The notes under the pieces: model-generated
The model's database searches: none
Seen by the model: only the letters and a program-made list of their open reading frames with translations
What the model was told of the DNA's origin: nothing
Shown here: piece by piece, positions 8,130 through 15,411 of the stretch
How positions within the stretch are numbered: position 1 is the stretch's first letter
Layout of the letters: every line of letters begins with the position of its first letter
DNA from: Arthrobacter saudimassiliensis
Lineage (GTDB): Bacteria > Actinomycetota > Actinomycetes > Actinomycetales > Micrococcaceae
DNA length: 64,000 bases
Assembly (NCBI GenBank): GCA_900016675.1
Contig: LN483072.1
Span: 124,001-188,000, forward strand
Direction: 5' to 3'
Position numbers and translations under genes: made by a program

Positions 8130-8918
8130 TCACACAGCGGCGCCGTGCCTCCGGTGCTCTGCCAGTGACGCGACCTGGCTGGGCGCCACGCCGTAGCGCT
8201 GCCGAAAAGCGCGGGTAAAGGTGCCGGCATCCAGGAACCCCGAGGACAGGCACGCCGTCTGCACAAGGTGGCCCTGCTCCAGCATGGTCCTGGCATGCTC
8301 CAGCCGGACGCGGCGGATTTCGGCCGCGGGGGAGGTGCCGGCGTCGGCGAACAGCGCCTGCACCGAGCGGATGGACAGGTGCGCCGCGGCCGCCACGTCG
8401 GCCGTGCTGAACTCCGGATCGGCGAACCTGGATCTGATGGTCTGGAACAGGGCGTCGCGCAGCTCGGCGCGCGCCCGGGACGCGGGCCTGCGAGACACCG
8501 GGTTCCGCAGGCGCGGCTCGACCGGGCGCACTTCAGTGCCATAAGCCGAGTGGAAGCTGAGCAGCGTCGCGCTGCCGCCGTTGATGCTGCGGGTTGACCA
8601 GCGCACCTGGCGTGCGTCCCCGGCCCGGGTGACAAACCACTCCCAGGCCGGCGCCCGGCCCCGGGACCCGACAATGGGGCACTCATGCTCCGGATAGGCG
8701 GAACCGTCGGGGCGGTGGCGGTGCAGCAGGTCGTGGCTGGGACCGCCGACGACGTCGTCCTCGCCCCGGTAGCCGAGGAAGCGGATCGCCTCCTTGTTGG
8801 CCAGGGCGACGCGTCCCTGCGAGTCGATCACCCACAACGGCATCGGAGCCTCCAGGACCACCTGCGCATGCAGGTCGAGCTGCCGCCCCGCTCCGTTTCC
8901 GCCCGTGTTCCACTGCAT
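8130..8918 (-). CDS. AraC-family regulator with N-terminal PAS domain
   Basis: 262 residues. A PAS domain occupies about residues 15-130 (PLWVIDSQGRVALANKEAI, then an HRHRPDG..HECPI stretch with His and Cys that could hold a ligand or metal), and a two-HTH AraC domain about 165-262 (FSTADVAAAAHLSIRSVQALF and the family signature near ACLSSGFLDAGTFTRAFR). PAS-sensing AraC proteins respond to small molecules or redox state. The gene diverges from cyanase, with 184 bases between. That gap holds four alternating copies of a GCRHAAAA-like box, so this protein is the likely cyanase regulator, in place of the LysR-type CynR of enterobacteria. Confidence 0.85.
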   Translation of the reverse strand: MQWNTGGNGAGRQLDLHAQVVLEAPMPLWVIDSQGRVALANKEAIRFLGYRGEDDVVGGPSHDLLHRHRPDGSAYPEHECPIVGSRGRAPAWEWFVTRAGDARQVRWSTRSINGGSATLLSFHSAYGTEVRPVEPRLRNPVSRRPASRARAELRDALFQTIRSRFADPEFSTADVAAAAHLSIRSVQALFADAGTSPAAEIRRVRLEHARTMLEQGHLVQTACLSSGFLDAGTFTRAFRQRYGVAPSQVASLAEHRRHGAAV

Positions 8919-8972
8919 GTTCTTGACGTTAGGGACGCACGACGGCGGCGACGTTGCCCCGTTGTTTCACGC

Positions 8973-9055
8973 ACGTAAAAGAGCGGTGCACCTGCGCGTT
9001 TTGCGCGGTGATCTGCGCAAAAAGCCTGCCTCCGGCCCCGCCACCGCTTTTACGT
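8973..9055. promoter_or_regulatory. Alternating four-site operator array between AraC/PAS gene and cynS
   Basis: Four related boxes alternate in direction: ACGTAAAAG at 8973-8981 (plus), GCGCAAAA read on the minus strand at 8999-9006, GCGCAAAA at 9015-9022 (plus), and ACGTAAAAG read on the minus strand at 9047-9055. The middle pair is a perfect 8-bp inverted repeat with an 8-base spacer, and the outer pair forms a second inverted repeat. The arrangement suits a dimeric or looping AraC-type regulator. Confidence 0.6.
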
Positions 9056-9102
9056 TGAGTTCCAAGACATCCGCCCGGATGCGATCCAACGAGGAGGCAA
9101 AA

Positions 9103-9555
9103 ATGACGAACTGGAACACCACCCGCGACCAGGCGACGATCAAGGTGCGCACCGCCGTCGCCCGTTCTGATGCATCCTGGGCGGACCTCGCCGAGCAGCT
9201 GGACCGGCCGCTGCTGTGGACGATCGCCGCCCTCCTCGGGTCCCATCCGGTGCCGCGTGAGCTGGCTGAAAAAGCCGGCGAACTGCTCGAGCTGGACGAG
9301 GAGACCGTCCTCGCCCTGCAGGAGCAGCCGTACCGGATCGCCGGGGATTCGCTCAAGGATGATCCGACCATTTACCGGTTCTATGAGCTGCTGGCGGTCT
9401 ACGGACCGGCGCTGAAGGAAGCCATCCACGAGGAGTTCGGCGACGGCATCATGAGCGCCATCAACTGCAACGTCGAACTGACGCGGCGTGAGGATCCCGA
9501 GGGCGACCGGGTGCGCGTGATCATCGACGGCAAGTTCCTGAAGTACCAGTGGTGA
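9103..9555 (+). CDS. cynS: Cyanate hydratase (cyanase)
   Basis: 150 residues, full length. The enzyme converts cyanate and bicarbonate to ammonia and two CO2, which detoxifies cyanate and yields nitrogen. The N-terminal helical domain is followed by the catalytic domain. The three catalytic residues are in place with the spacing of the E. coli enzyme: Arg92 and Glu95 in YRFYELL and Ser118 in GIMSAI (E. coli Arg96, Glu99, Ser122). ATG at 9103 follows GAGGAGG by 6 bases. An FNT channel gene starts 10 bases downstream, and the AraC/PAS regulator diverges upstream. Confidence 0.96.
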   Translation: MTNWNTTRDQATIKVRTAVARSDASWADLAEQLDRPLLWTIAALLGSHPVPRELAEKAGELLELDEETVLALQEQPYRIAGDSLKDDPTIYRFYELLAVYGPALKEAIHEEFGDGIMSAINCNVELTRREDPEGDRVRVIIDGKFLKYQW

Positions 9556-9565
9556 GGGGCGCGCG

Positions 9566-10393
9566 ATGAGTTATGTGATTCCCAAGGACTTCGCGGTCCG
9601 GATGATCGACGCCGGGCAGGCGAAGGTCGCCCTGTCCACCCGGGACACCCTGATCCGCAGCTACATGGCCGGCGCCATCCTGGCCCTCGCCGCGGCGTTC
9701 GCCGTCACGGTGAGCACCCAGACCGGGTCGCCGCTGCTCGGCGCGGTGCTGTTCCCCATTGGGTTCTGCATGCTGTACTTGCTGGGCTTTGACCTGCTGA
9801 CCGGGGTGTTCACCCTGGTGCCGCTGGCCTGGCTGGACCGGCGCCCCGGCGTGACGTGGAAGTCGATGCTGCGCAACTGGGGGCTGGTGTTTCTCGGCAA
9901 CTTCGCCGGCGCGCTGACCACGGCCGTGATGATGGCCATCGTCTGGACCTACGGCTTCTCGGCCGAGGTCAGCGAGGTGGGCCAGGCCATCGGCCGCCTC
10001 GGCGAGGGCCGCACGGTGGGCTACGCGGAACACGGTGCAGCCGGCATGCTGACGCTGTTTGTGCGCGGGGTGCTGTGCAACTGGATGGTGTCCACCGGCG
10101 TCGTCGGCGCCATGATGTCGGACAGCCTGGCTGGCAAGGTGATCGCGATGTGGATGCCGATCATGCTGTTCTTCTACATGGGCTTCGAGCACTCCGTGGT
10201 GAACATGTTCCTGTTCCCGATCGGCCTGATGCTCGGCGGCGAGTTCACGCTGATGGACTACCTGATCTGGAACGAGATCCCCACGGTGCTGGGCAACCTG
10301 GTGGGCGGCCTGACGTTCGTGGGCCTGATGATCTACCGCACGCACGCTCGGACTGCGCCGGGGCGCCAGTTCGCGGCGACGGCGAAGGTCTGA
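9566..10393 (+). CDS. Formate/nitrite transporter (FNT) family channel
   Basis: 275 residues with six hydrophobic helices of the FocA/NirC fold. Typical FNT stretches include SYMAGAILALAAAFAV near the start, then GFCMLYLLGFDLLTGVF, NWGLVFLGNFAGA and MVSTGVVGAMM. FNT pentamers pass small monovalent anions (formate, nitrite, hydrosulfide). It is the second gene of the cyanase operon (10 bases apart), so its substrate here is probably cyanate, bicarbonate or a related anion. Other hosts use the MFS protein CynX for this role. Cyanate transport is inferred only from the gene order. Confidence 0.9.
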   Translation: MSYVIPKDFAVRMIDAGQAKVALSTRDTLIRSYMAGAILALAAAFAVTVSTQTGSPLLGAVLFPIGFCMLYLLGFDLLTGVFTLVPLAWLDRRPGVTWKSMLRNWGLVFLGNFAGALTTAVMMAIVWTYGFSAEVSEVGQAIGRLGEGRTVGYAEHGAAGMLTLFVRGVLCNWMVSTGVVGAMMSDSLAGKVIAMWMPIMLFFYMGFEHSVVNMFLFPIGLMLGGEFTLMDYLIWNEIPTVLGNLVGGLTFVGLMIYRTHARTAPGRQFAATAKV

Positions 10394-10483
10394 TCCGAAC
10401 GGTGAACGACGACGGCGAGCTGGCGTCCCGGGGCTTGGCTTCCGGACGCCGGCCCGTTCTTCTGTTCGGCTGCCGGCGACCTG

Positions 10484-11212
10484 TCACGCTAGGCGAGATC
10501 CGAGCGGATTCGGCCGCGCACCGGCTGCGGGGTGCTCCTGCCGCTCGCCAGCGCCGCTCCGGAACCCGCGGACGGTCAGGTAGATCCCCAGCGACGCCTC
10601 CCAGAGAATCTCCGGCAGCGTGACCAGGGCCGAGGACACCGACGTCTGCCCGTAGGCGCCGAACAGCACGGCCAGCCCGGAGACCGACATCAGCGGCCCG
10701 CCGATCAGGCCGAACAGGGCCATCGGCCGCGGCACCAGGTGCGAGCGGTACATCAGGAACCCCAGCAGCAGGCCGTTGCCAATGCCGACGACGAATCCGG
10801 GCCCGAGCAGGAAGGTCCAGCCGTGCATGGCCACCAGGGCCTGGGCCACCGGCAGGTAGGCGGCGCCCTCGTCGCCGGCGTCCTGGCGCAGGCTGACTAC
10901 GGCCAGCACGCTGAGGATTCCGACGGCGATCAGCGCGCATTCCATGATCCGTGCCGCCACGTAGCCCAGCACGGCTGCCTCGCTCCAGCGGCGCAGGACG
11001 GGGAAGAGGACGACGGCGGTGCCGATGTTGCTGATGATCAGCACCAGCTCGCACACGGCGCCCCAGAGGATTTGGGCGTCCGTCCCGGGGCCGGTGACGT
11101 AGCCGGGGTCGGTGAGCAGCGGTGCGTAGAGCAGGGCGCCGGTGATGGCGGAGACGAAGGTGATCAGGAACAGGATTCCCGCGGTGCGGGCGGTGCTCTG
11201 GGAGGGCTGCAT
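10484..11212 (-). CDS. DUF4386 family membrane protein
   Basis: 242 residues with six hydrophobic helices, starting MQPSQSTARTAGILFLITF, the usual opening of DUF4386 proteins (ARxAGxLFL). Function is unknown; in actinobacteria these genes often sit beside a TetR regulator, as here. ATG at 11212 is taken because it starts the conserved N-terminus; longer starts would run through the two operator copies. The gene diverges from the TetR gene at 11320. Confidence 0.85.
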   Translation of the reverse strand: MQPSQSTARTAGILFLITFVSAITGALLYAPLLTDPGYVTGPGTDAQILWGAVCELVLIISNIGTAVVLFPVLRRWSEAAVLGYVAARIMECALIAVGILSVLAVVSLRQDAGDEGAAYLPVAQALVAMHGWTFLLGPGFVVGIGNGLLLGFLMYRSHLVPRPMALFGLIGGPLMSVSGLAVLFGAYGQTSVSSALVTLPEILWEASLGIYLTVRGFRSGAGERQEHPAAGARPNPLGSRLA

Positions 11213-11232
11213 GACGCTCCTGCCGGCCGTGG

Positions 11233-11281
11233 GTGTACGGCGTACACTGAGTGCGTTTGAACCTAGGTGTATGCCGTACAC
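11233..11281. promoter_or_regulatory. Two TetR operator copies
   Basis: Two near-identical 15-bp palindromes, GTGTACGGCGTACAC (11233-11247, perfect) and GTGTATGCCGTACAC (11267-11281, one half altered), with centres 34 bp apart (about three helical turns). They lie between the divergent DUF4386 and TetR genes and probably cover both promoters, giving mutual repression and autoregulation. Confidence 0.75.
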
Positions 11282-11319
11282 TTTGTCAACAGCTGTTCCG
11301 ACCTCAGCAGGAGACCCCC

Positions 11320-12036
11320 GTGGCCCACCGTCCCGTTCCGCAGGCCGACGACGGCGGGCAGCAGGACGCCGTCCGCCGCCGACCGCGCCTGAACCAGGCT
11401 GCTGTGCTGCGTGCCGGCGTCGTGCTGGCGGATGCGGTGGGCATTGACGGGTTCACCATGCGCACGCTGGCGCAGGAGCTGGGCGTGGCGCCGATGGCGC
11501 TGTACAAGCACGTGGCGAACAAGCAGGAGCTGCTGGACGGCATGGTGGATCTGGTCTGGGCCGAGGTCACCGAACCGGACGCGGCCCGGGGGTGGAAGCC
11601 GGCGCTGCGGGAGCGGGCGGTGTCGCTGCGGAACGGGCTGGTCCGGCACCGCTGGGCGGTCGGGCTGATGGAGGCGCACGGCCGGCCGGGGCTGGAGAAC
11701 CTGAAGCAGCACAACGCCCTGCTCGGCTGCCTGCGCGAAAGCGGCTTCTCCTTCCGCACCGCGGTCCACGTGACATCCCTGCTAGACGCGTACATCTACG
11801 GGTTTGCGCTGCAGCAGAAGACCCTGTCCTTCGAGACGCCGGAGGAGTCCGGGCAGGCCGCGGCGGCCACCCGGGACGGGATCCCCGACGACGCCGCCGC
11901 CCGCTATCCCTATCTGCTGGAGGTGGTGGGCGAGCTCGCCGCGGAGGGCTACGACTACGACGTTGAGTTCGAAACCGGCCTGGATGTGCTGCTGGACGGC
12001 ATTGATGCGCTGCGCGCTTCGTGGCGCAACGGGTAG
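11320..12036 (+). CDS. TetR-family repressor (TetR_C_1 type)
   Basis: 238 residues. The N-terminal HTH (LNQAAVLRAGVVLADAVGIDGFTMRTLAQELGVAPMALYKHV) is typical of TetR proteins, and the C-terminal half matches the tetracycline-repressor-type core that binds a hydrophobic ligand. The GTG start at 11320 follows CAGGAG by 6 bases. Probable target: the divergent DUF4386 gene, through the two 15-bp palindromes in the shared gap. The ligand is unknown. Confidence 0.88.
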   Translation: MAHRPVPQADDGGQQDAVRRRPRLNQAAVLRAGVVLADAVGIDGFTMRTLAQELGVAPMALYKHVANKQELLDGMVDLVWAEVTEPDAARGWKPALRERAVSLRNGLVRHRWAVGLMEAHGRPGLENLKQHNALLGCLRESGFSFRTAVHVTSLLDAYIYGFALQQKTLSFETPEESGQAAAATRDGIPDDAAARYPYLLEVVGELAAEGYDYDVEFETGLDVLLDGIDALRASWRNG

Positions 12037-12393
12037 CTGCGGCTCCTGGACCACTCTGCCTGAAAGCGGGCGATCGCCGCGGCCGAATCGCGGGGCTGGT
12101 CTGCGAAAGCGAAGCACCGGTTTCGTGTAGGGCGGTCACTTGGGTGGGGCGTCGGGTGTGCCACGAAAGGCTCACACACATCACGGCAAGCTTCGATCGG
12201 GCACTACAGAAGCCCCTAAGCGCGCAGGGTGAATAGTGCCACGTGGATGGACTCTCTATGGGTTTCCTAGCGAACACAGGGTGCGAGCCATCCCCATTCT
12301 CAAGGCACGCATCGACGGAGGACACCCCAGCGAAAACACATCATCAGCCATCGGATGGGTATGTGTACACATCATCTGTGCTAGCATGGCCTC
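12037..12393. other. Gene-free left flank of the low-GC islet
   Basis: A 357-base stretch in which GC content falls below that of the neighbours. No complete gene was found. A short antisense frame at 12040-12140 has G/C-biased third positions and may be the worn 3' end of a lost gene. A perfect 12-bp palindrome ATGTGTACACAT (12361-12372) lies 22 bases before the next start codon and may be an operator. Confidence 0.4.
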
Positions 12394-12855
12394 ATGGACA
12401 CTAAGGGAGTCATCGATGTTGGGGAACTCGAAGAGGAGCGCTCATCCCTCGGGAGGAAGGTTGATGAGCTCCAACATCAACTGACACAGACTCAACGCCG
12501 CCTTCATGACATCGAGGTCATTCTCGAGACTTGGGCTCGTATTCAAGGAGAACTGTCGCCCAGCGACGCATCTCCCGCACCCCCAGCCACGAGAGAAACC
12601 TCGGAGAAGCAGCCGCTCGTCGAAAGAACAGCCGGCGCAAAGAGGATCCCATCAACTCGCATGGTCGTCGACCTCGTGCAGTCCGAGAAGAAGTCATGGA
12701 CCCGTGAAGAAATTCATCGCGCCTTTGAAGAACGATATGGGTTTCCAGAGAGCTGGACGAACCCCACGAACGCGCTTAACAACGCAATCTCTCGCGGTGT
12801 TGAGAGCGGGAAGATGAAGGAAGATGCAGGTGGGTACCGTGCGGTTTCGGAGTAA
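12394..12855 (+). CDS. Coiled-coil protein with C-terminal winged-helix-like domain
   Basis: 153 residues, no named family recognised. Residues 8-50 have heptad-like spacing (LEEERSSLGRKVDELQHQLTQ and onward), predicting a coiled coil. A Ser/Pro/Ala linker follows, then about 90-150 a compact domain (MVVDLVQSEKKSWTREEIHRAF, then NALNNAISRGVESGKMKE) that reads as a winged helix of the kind seen in small DNA-binding proteins. Codon use is less GC-biased than in the flanking genes. It is 71 bases upstream of the DUF3800 gene in the same direction, so the pair may form one unit. The ribosome binding site is poor; transcription may start close to the ATG. Confidence 0.6.
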   Translation: MDTKGVIDVGELEEERSSLGRKVDELQHQLTQTQRRLHDIEVILETWARIQGELSPSDASPAPPATRETSEKQPLVERTAGAKRIPSTRMVVDLVQSEKKSWTREEIHRAFEERYGFPESWTNPTNALNNAISRGVESGKMKEDAGGYRAVSE

Positions 12856-12926
12856 GGCGTGGGCCGCGGGTGTGGGCCTGCAGCGATCGCGGCCTTGGCC
12901 TGACGTAGTCACCGGAAAATGGGCGC

Positions 12927-13517
12927 GTGAAGGCTGATATGTCCCCTCGCCGTGAGGGCTTCTGGCACGCGTACGTTGATGAGTCTTTGATCGGGGTGAC
13001 GCGGCCCGGTACATACATCTTGTCGGCTGCGTTGATCTCATCCACACAGATCGTTGCTGTGAGGCAGGCGATGGATGAGCTACGTCCGAAAGGTGCGACA
13101 AAACTGCACTGGCGAGATGAAAAGCCTGCATCTCAGCAACGACTCGTGCAGGCAGTCCTGGCTCTTGGGCTCGAGCACACGATTGTTGTGCGCATCGAAG
13201 TCGGTGACGAACGGCAGGAGAGGCAGAGGCGTCTTTGTATGGAGCGTCTGCTCTTAGAGCTCCACAACCTTGGCGTTGTAGAGGTGACCTTTGAGTCACG
13301 GGGTCCTGCAGATGATAAGAAGGATATGGACTTGGTCGGTGCACTCCGGGCGAAAAAGGTCATTACTGCGTCATTGCGCGCCCAGCACGTGCCTGGGCCG
13401 GCCGAGCCCTTGCTTTGGATCCCGGACATCGTCTGTGGGGCTGTGTCACAAGACCAGCAAGGTTCTACTAAGAACTTCGCGACCATCGAAGCCGTGTCCA
13501 CAGTTCACTACTGCTAG
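12927..13517 (+). CDS. DUF3800 domain protein
   Basis: 196 residues. FWHAYVDESLI near the start is the DUF3800 opening (a strand with a conserved Asp-Glu-Ser), a second acidic segment follows (HWRDEKP), and LLWIPDIVCGAVSQ near the end matches the family's terminal AD/GAV block. DUF3800 proteins have an RNase H-like fold and often occur in mobile or defence regions; their activity is mostly unknown. Codon use is poorer in GC than the genes either side, suggesting transfer. GTG at 12927 is used; an in-frame ATG 12 bases later is possible. Confidence 0.7.
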   Translation: MKADMSPRREGFWHAYVDESLIGVTRPGTYILSAALISSTQIVAVRQAMDELRPKGATKLHWRDEKPASQQRLVQAVLALGLEHTIVVRIEVGDERQERQRRLCMERLLLELHNLGVVEVTFESRGPADDKKDMDLVGALRAKKVITASLRAQHVPGPAEPLLWIPDIVCGAVSQDQQGSTKNFATIEAVSTVHYC

Positions 13518-13899
13518 GCGGCCCAAACAAACGCGAAACCTCGGGCCCCGACGTAATCAGGATCTCCCGAGGTTCACTTCTGAGTCCATCGCGATGGTCC
13601 CAGCGCTCTTCTAGTATTGAGCACTGCGACCGCTCATGTCAAAGCTTCGAGTGGCACCGTGACAACGAGCTCTTTATTCGCGTGCAGGCTCCAGCTTTCA
13701 GGGTGACGGCTGGAGCCTGCACGTGCTGTAACGACCTCAGGCCTGCCAGCTGTTTGGTACAAGGTGAGAGGTCTGAGCGCATGGAGCCCGGGGCAACGAG
13801 TACTCCCATGCGCTGATGAACTCAGACTGGGCGGAAACTTGTGCCGACATACTCCGTCGCCTAGTTGCTTGACGTGACCCCGCCCACACGGCACACTGG
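13518..13899. other. Gene-free right flank of the islet with a strong hairpin
   Basis: No gene was found. The stretch holds a perfect 15-bp inverted repeat: arms 13681-13695 and 13709-13723 (CGTGCAGGCTCCAGC and its complement) around a 13-base loop. No T-run follows on either strand. It could be a terminator for the DUF3800 gene or a trace of a mobile element. Confidence 0.45.
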
Positions 13900-13923
13900 A
13901 TCATATACGATTTCGTACTTGAT
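13900..13923. promoter_or_regulatory. Probable GntR operator of the homoprotocatechuate operon
   Basis: A 24-bp interrupted palindrome with half-sites ATCAnnTACG and CGTAnnTGAT around ATTT. It ends 21 bases before the first gene of the operon, where it would block transcription. The GntR gene is the second gene of the operon, so autoregulation is likely. Confidence 0.5.
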
Positions 13924-13944
13924 TCAGGAGGGACCGTCAGCGCA

Positions 13945-15411
13945 ATGGAGCAGGTCACCCAGCAGATGCTCGACTCGGCCGGCAAGGTCATCGCCGTGCA
14001 CATCAACTACCCCTCCCGCGCCGCCCAGCGCGGCCGCACCCCGGACCAGCCCAGCTACTTCCTCAAGCCCGGCTCCTCGCTCGCCCTGACCGGCGGCACC
14101 GTGGAGCGCCCGGCGGGCTGCGAACTGCTCGGCTACGAAGGCGAAATCACCCTGGTCATCGGCAAGACCGCCCGCCGCGTCTCCATCGAAGACGCCTGGA
14201 GCCACGTTGCCGCCGTCACCGCCAGCAACGACCTCGGCGTCTACGACCTGCGCTGGGCCGACAAGGGCTCCAACCTGCGCTCCAAGGGCGGCGACGGCTT
14301 CACCCCCGTCGGCCCCGGCCTGATCGACGCCGCCGCCGTGGACCCCGCTGCCCTGCGCATCCGCACCTGGATCAACGGCGAGCTGGTCCAGGACGACACC
14401 ACCGCAGACCTGCTCTTCCCCTTCGCCCGCCTCGTCGCGGACCTCTCCCAGCTGCTCACCCTGCAGCCCGGAGACCTGATCCTCACCGGCACCCCCGCCG
14501 GCGCCTCCGTGGCCGTGCCCGGCGACGTCCTCGAAGTCGAGGTGGATGCTCCCGCCGTCGGCCTGTCCACCGGCCGGCTCTCCACCACCGTCACCGAGGG
14601 CACGACGCCGCTGGCTCCCTTCGGCGCGCAGCCCAAGATCGATGACAAGCAGCGCGAGGAGGCCTGGGGCTCGCTCGAAGCCGCCGGCCTGCCCGCCAAG
14701 GAGGAACCGGCGTCGACCCTCACTCCCGAGCTGAAGGCCAAGCTGGAATCCGTGGCCACCGCCACCCTGTCCTCGCAGATGCGCCGCCGCGGCCTGAACA
14801 ACGTCTCCATCGACGGGCTCACCGGCACCAAGACCGGCCGCAAGGTCGTCGGCACCGCCCGCACCCTGCGCTACGTGCCCAACCGCGAGGACCTGTTCAA
14901 GTCCCACGGCGGCGGCTACAACGCGCAGAAGCGCGCCATCGACTCCGTCCGCGAAGGCGAAGTGCTGATCATGGAGGCCCGCGGCGAAAAGGGCACCGGC
15001 ACCCTGGGCGACATCCTCGCCCTGCGCGCCAAGCACAACGGCGCCGCGGCGATCATCACCGACGGCGGCGTCCGCGACTACTCCACCGTGGCCGGTATCG
15101 ACCTGCCCGTCTACTGCGCCAACCCGCACCCGGCCGTGCTCGGCCGCCGGCACGTGCCCTGGGACACCGACATCACCGTCGCCTGCGGCGGCGCCACCGT
15201 CCAGCCCGGCGACATCATCGTGGCCGACGACGACGGCATCCTCGTCATCCCGCCGGCCATCGCCGCGGAGCTGGTCGAGGACTGCATCGAGCAGGAGCGC
15301 CAGGAGGAGTTCATCGCCGAGCAGGTCAAGGCCGGACACTCCGTGGACGGGCTGTACCCGATGAACCAGCAGTGGCTCGAGAAGTACCAGGCCTGGCTGG
15401 ACGGGCAGTGA
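13945..15411 (+). CDS. Fumarylacetoacetate hydrolase-family / RraA-like fusion enzyme
   Basis: 488 residues made of two catalytic modules. Residues 1-235 are an FAH-family domain (GCELLGYEGEITLVIGK, then VTASNDLGVYDLRWADKG and ILTGTPAGAS), the class that in HpaG/HpcE decarboxylates 5-oxopent-3-ene-1,2,5-tricarboxylate and isomerises the product. Residues about 255-470 are an RraA-like domain with AAIITDGGVRDYS; the Gly-x-x-Arg-Asp pair is the active-site signature of 4-hydroxy-4-methyl-2-oxoglutarate-type aldolases. The fusion may therefore cover both the decarboxylase/isomerase steps and the final aldol cleavage. It is first in the operon and ends in a GTGA overlap with gntR. AGGAGG lies 13 bases before the ATG. 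Confidence 0.85.
   Translation: MEQVTQQMLDSAGKVIAVHINYPSRAAQRGRTPDQPSYFLKPGSSLALTGGTVERPAGCELLGYEGEITLVIGKTARRVSIEDAWSHVAAVTASNDLGVYDLRWADKGSNLRSKGGDGFTPVGPGLIDAAAVDPAALRIRTWINGELVQDDTTADLLFPFARLVADLSQLLTLQPGDLILTGTPAGASVAVPGDVLEVEVDAPAVGLSTGRLSTTVTEGTTPLAPFGAQPKIDDKQREEAWGSLEAAGLPAKEEPASTLTPELKAKLESVATATLSSQMRRRGLNNVSIDGLTGTKTGRKVVGTARTLRYVPNREDLFKSHGGGYNAQKRAIDSVREGEVLIMEARGEKGTGTLGDILALRAKHNGAAAIITDGGVRDYSTVAGIDLPVYCANPHPAVLGRRHVPWDTDITVACGGATVQPGDIIVADDDGILVIPPAIAAELVEDCIEQERQEEFIAEQVKAGHSVDGLYPMNQQWLEKYQAWLDGQ

Noticed and set aside
11955-12179. Minus-strand frame with coding-like bias near 12040-12140
   Set aside because: Only about 33 codons show bias, the rest is antisense to the TetR gene, and no family was recognised. 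Mentioned only as a possible gene trace.
13634-13894. 86-codon minus-strand frame ending ELVVTVPLEALT
   Set aside because: The tail looks protein-like, but third-position bias is mixed and the frame runs through the 15-bp hairpin; no start signal.
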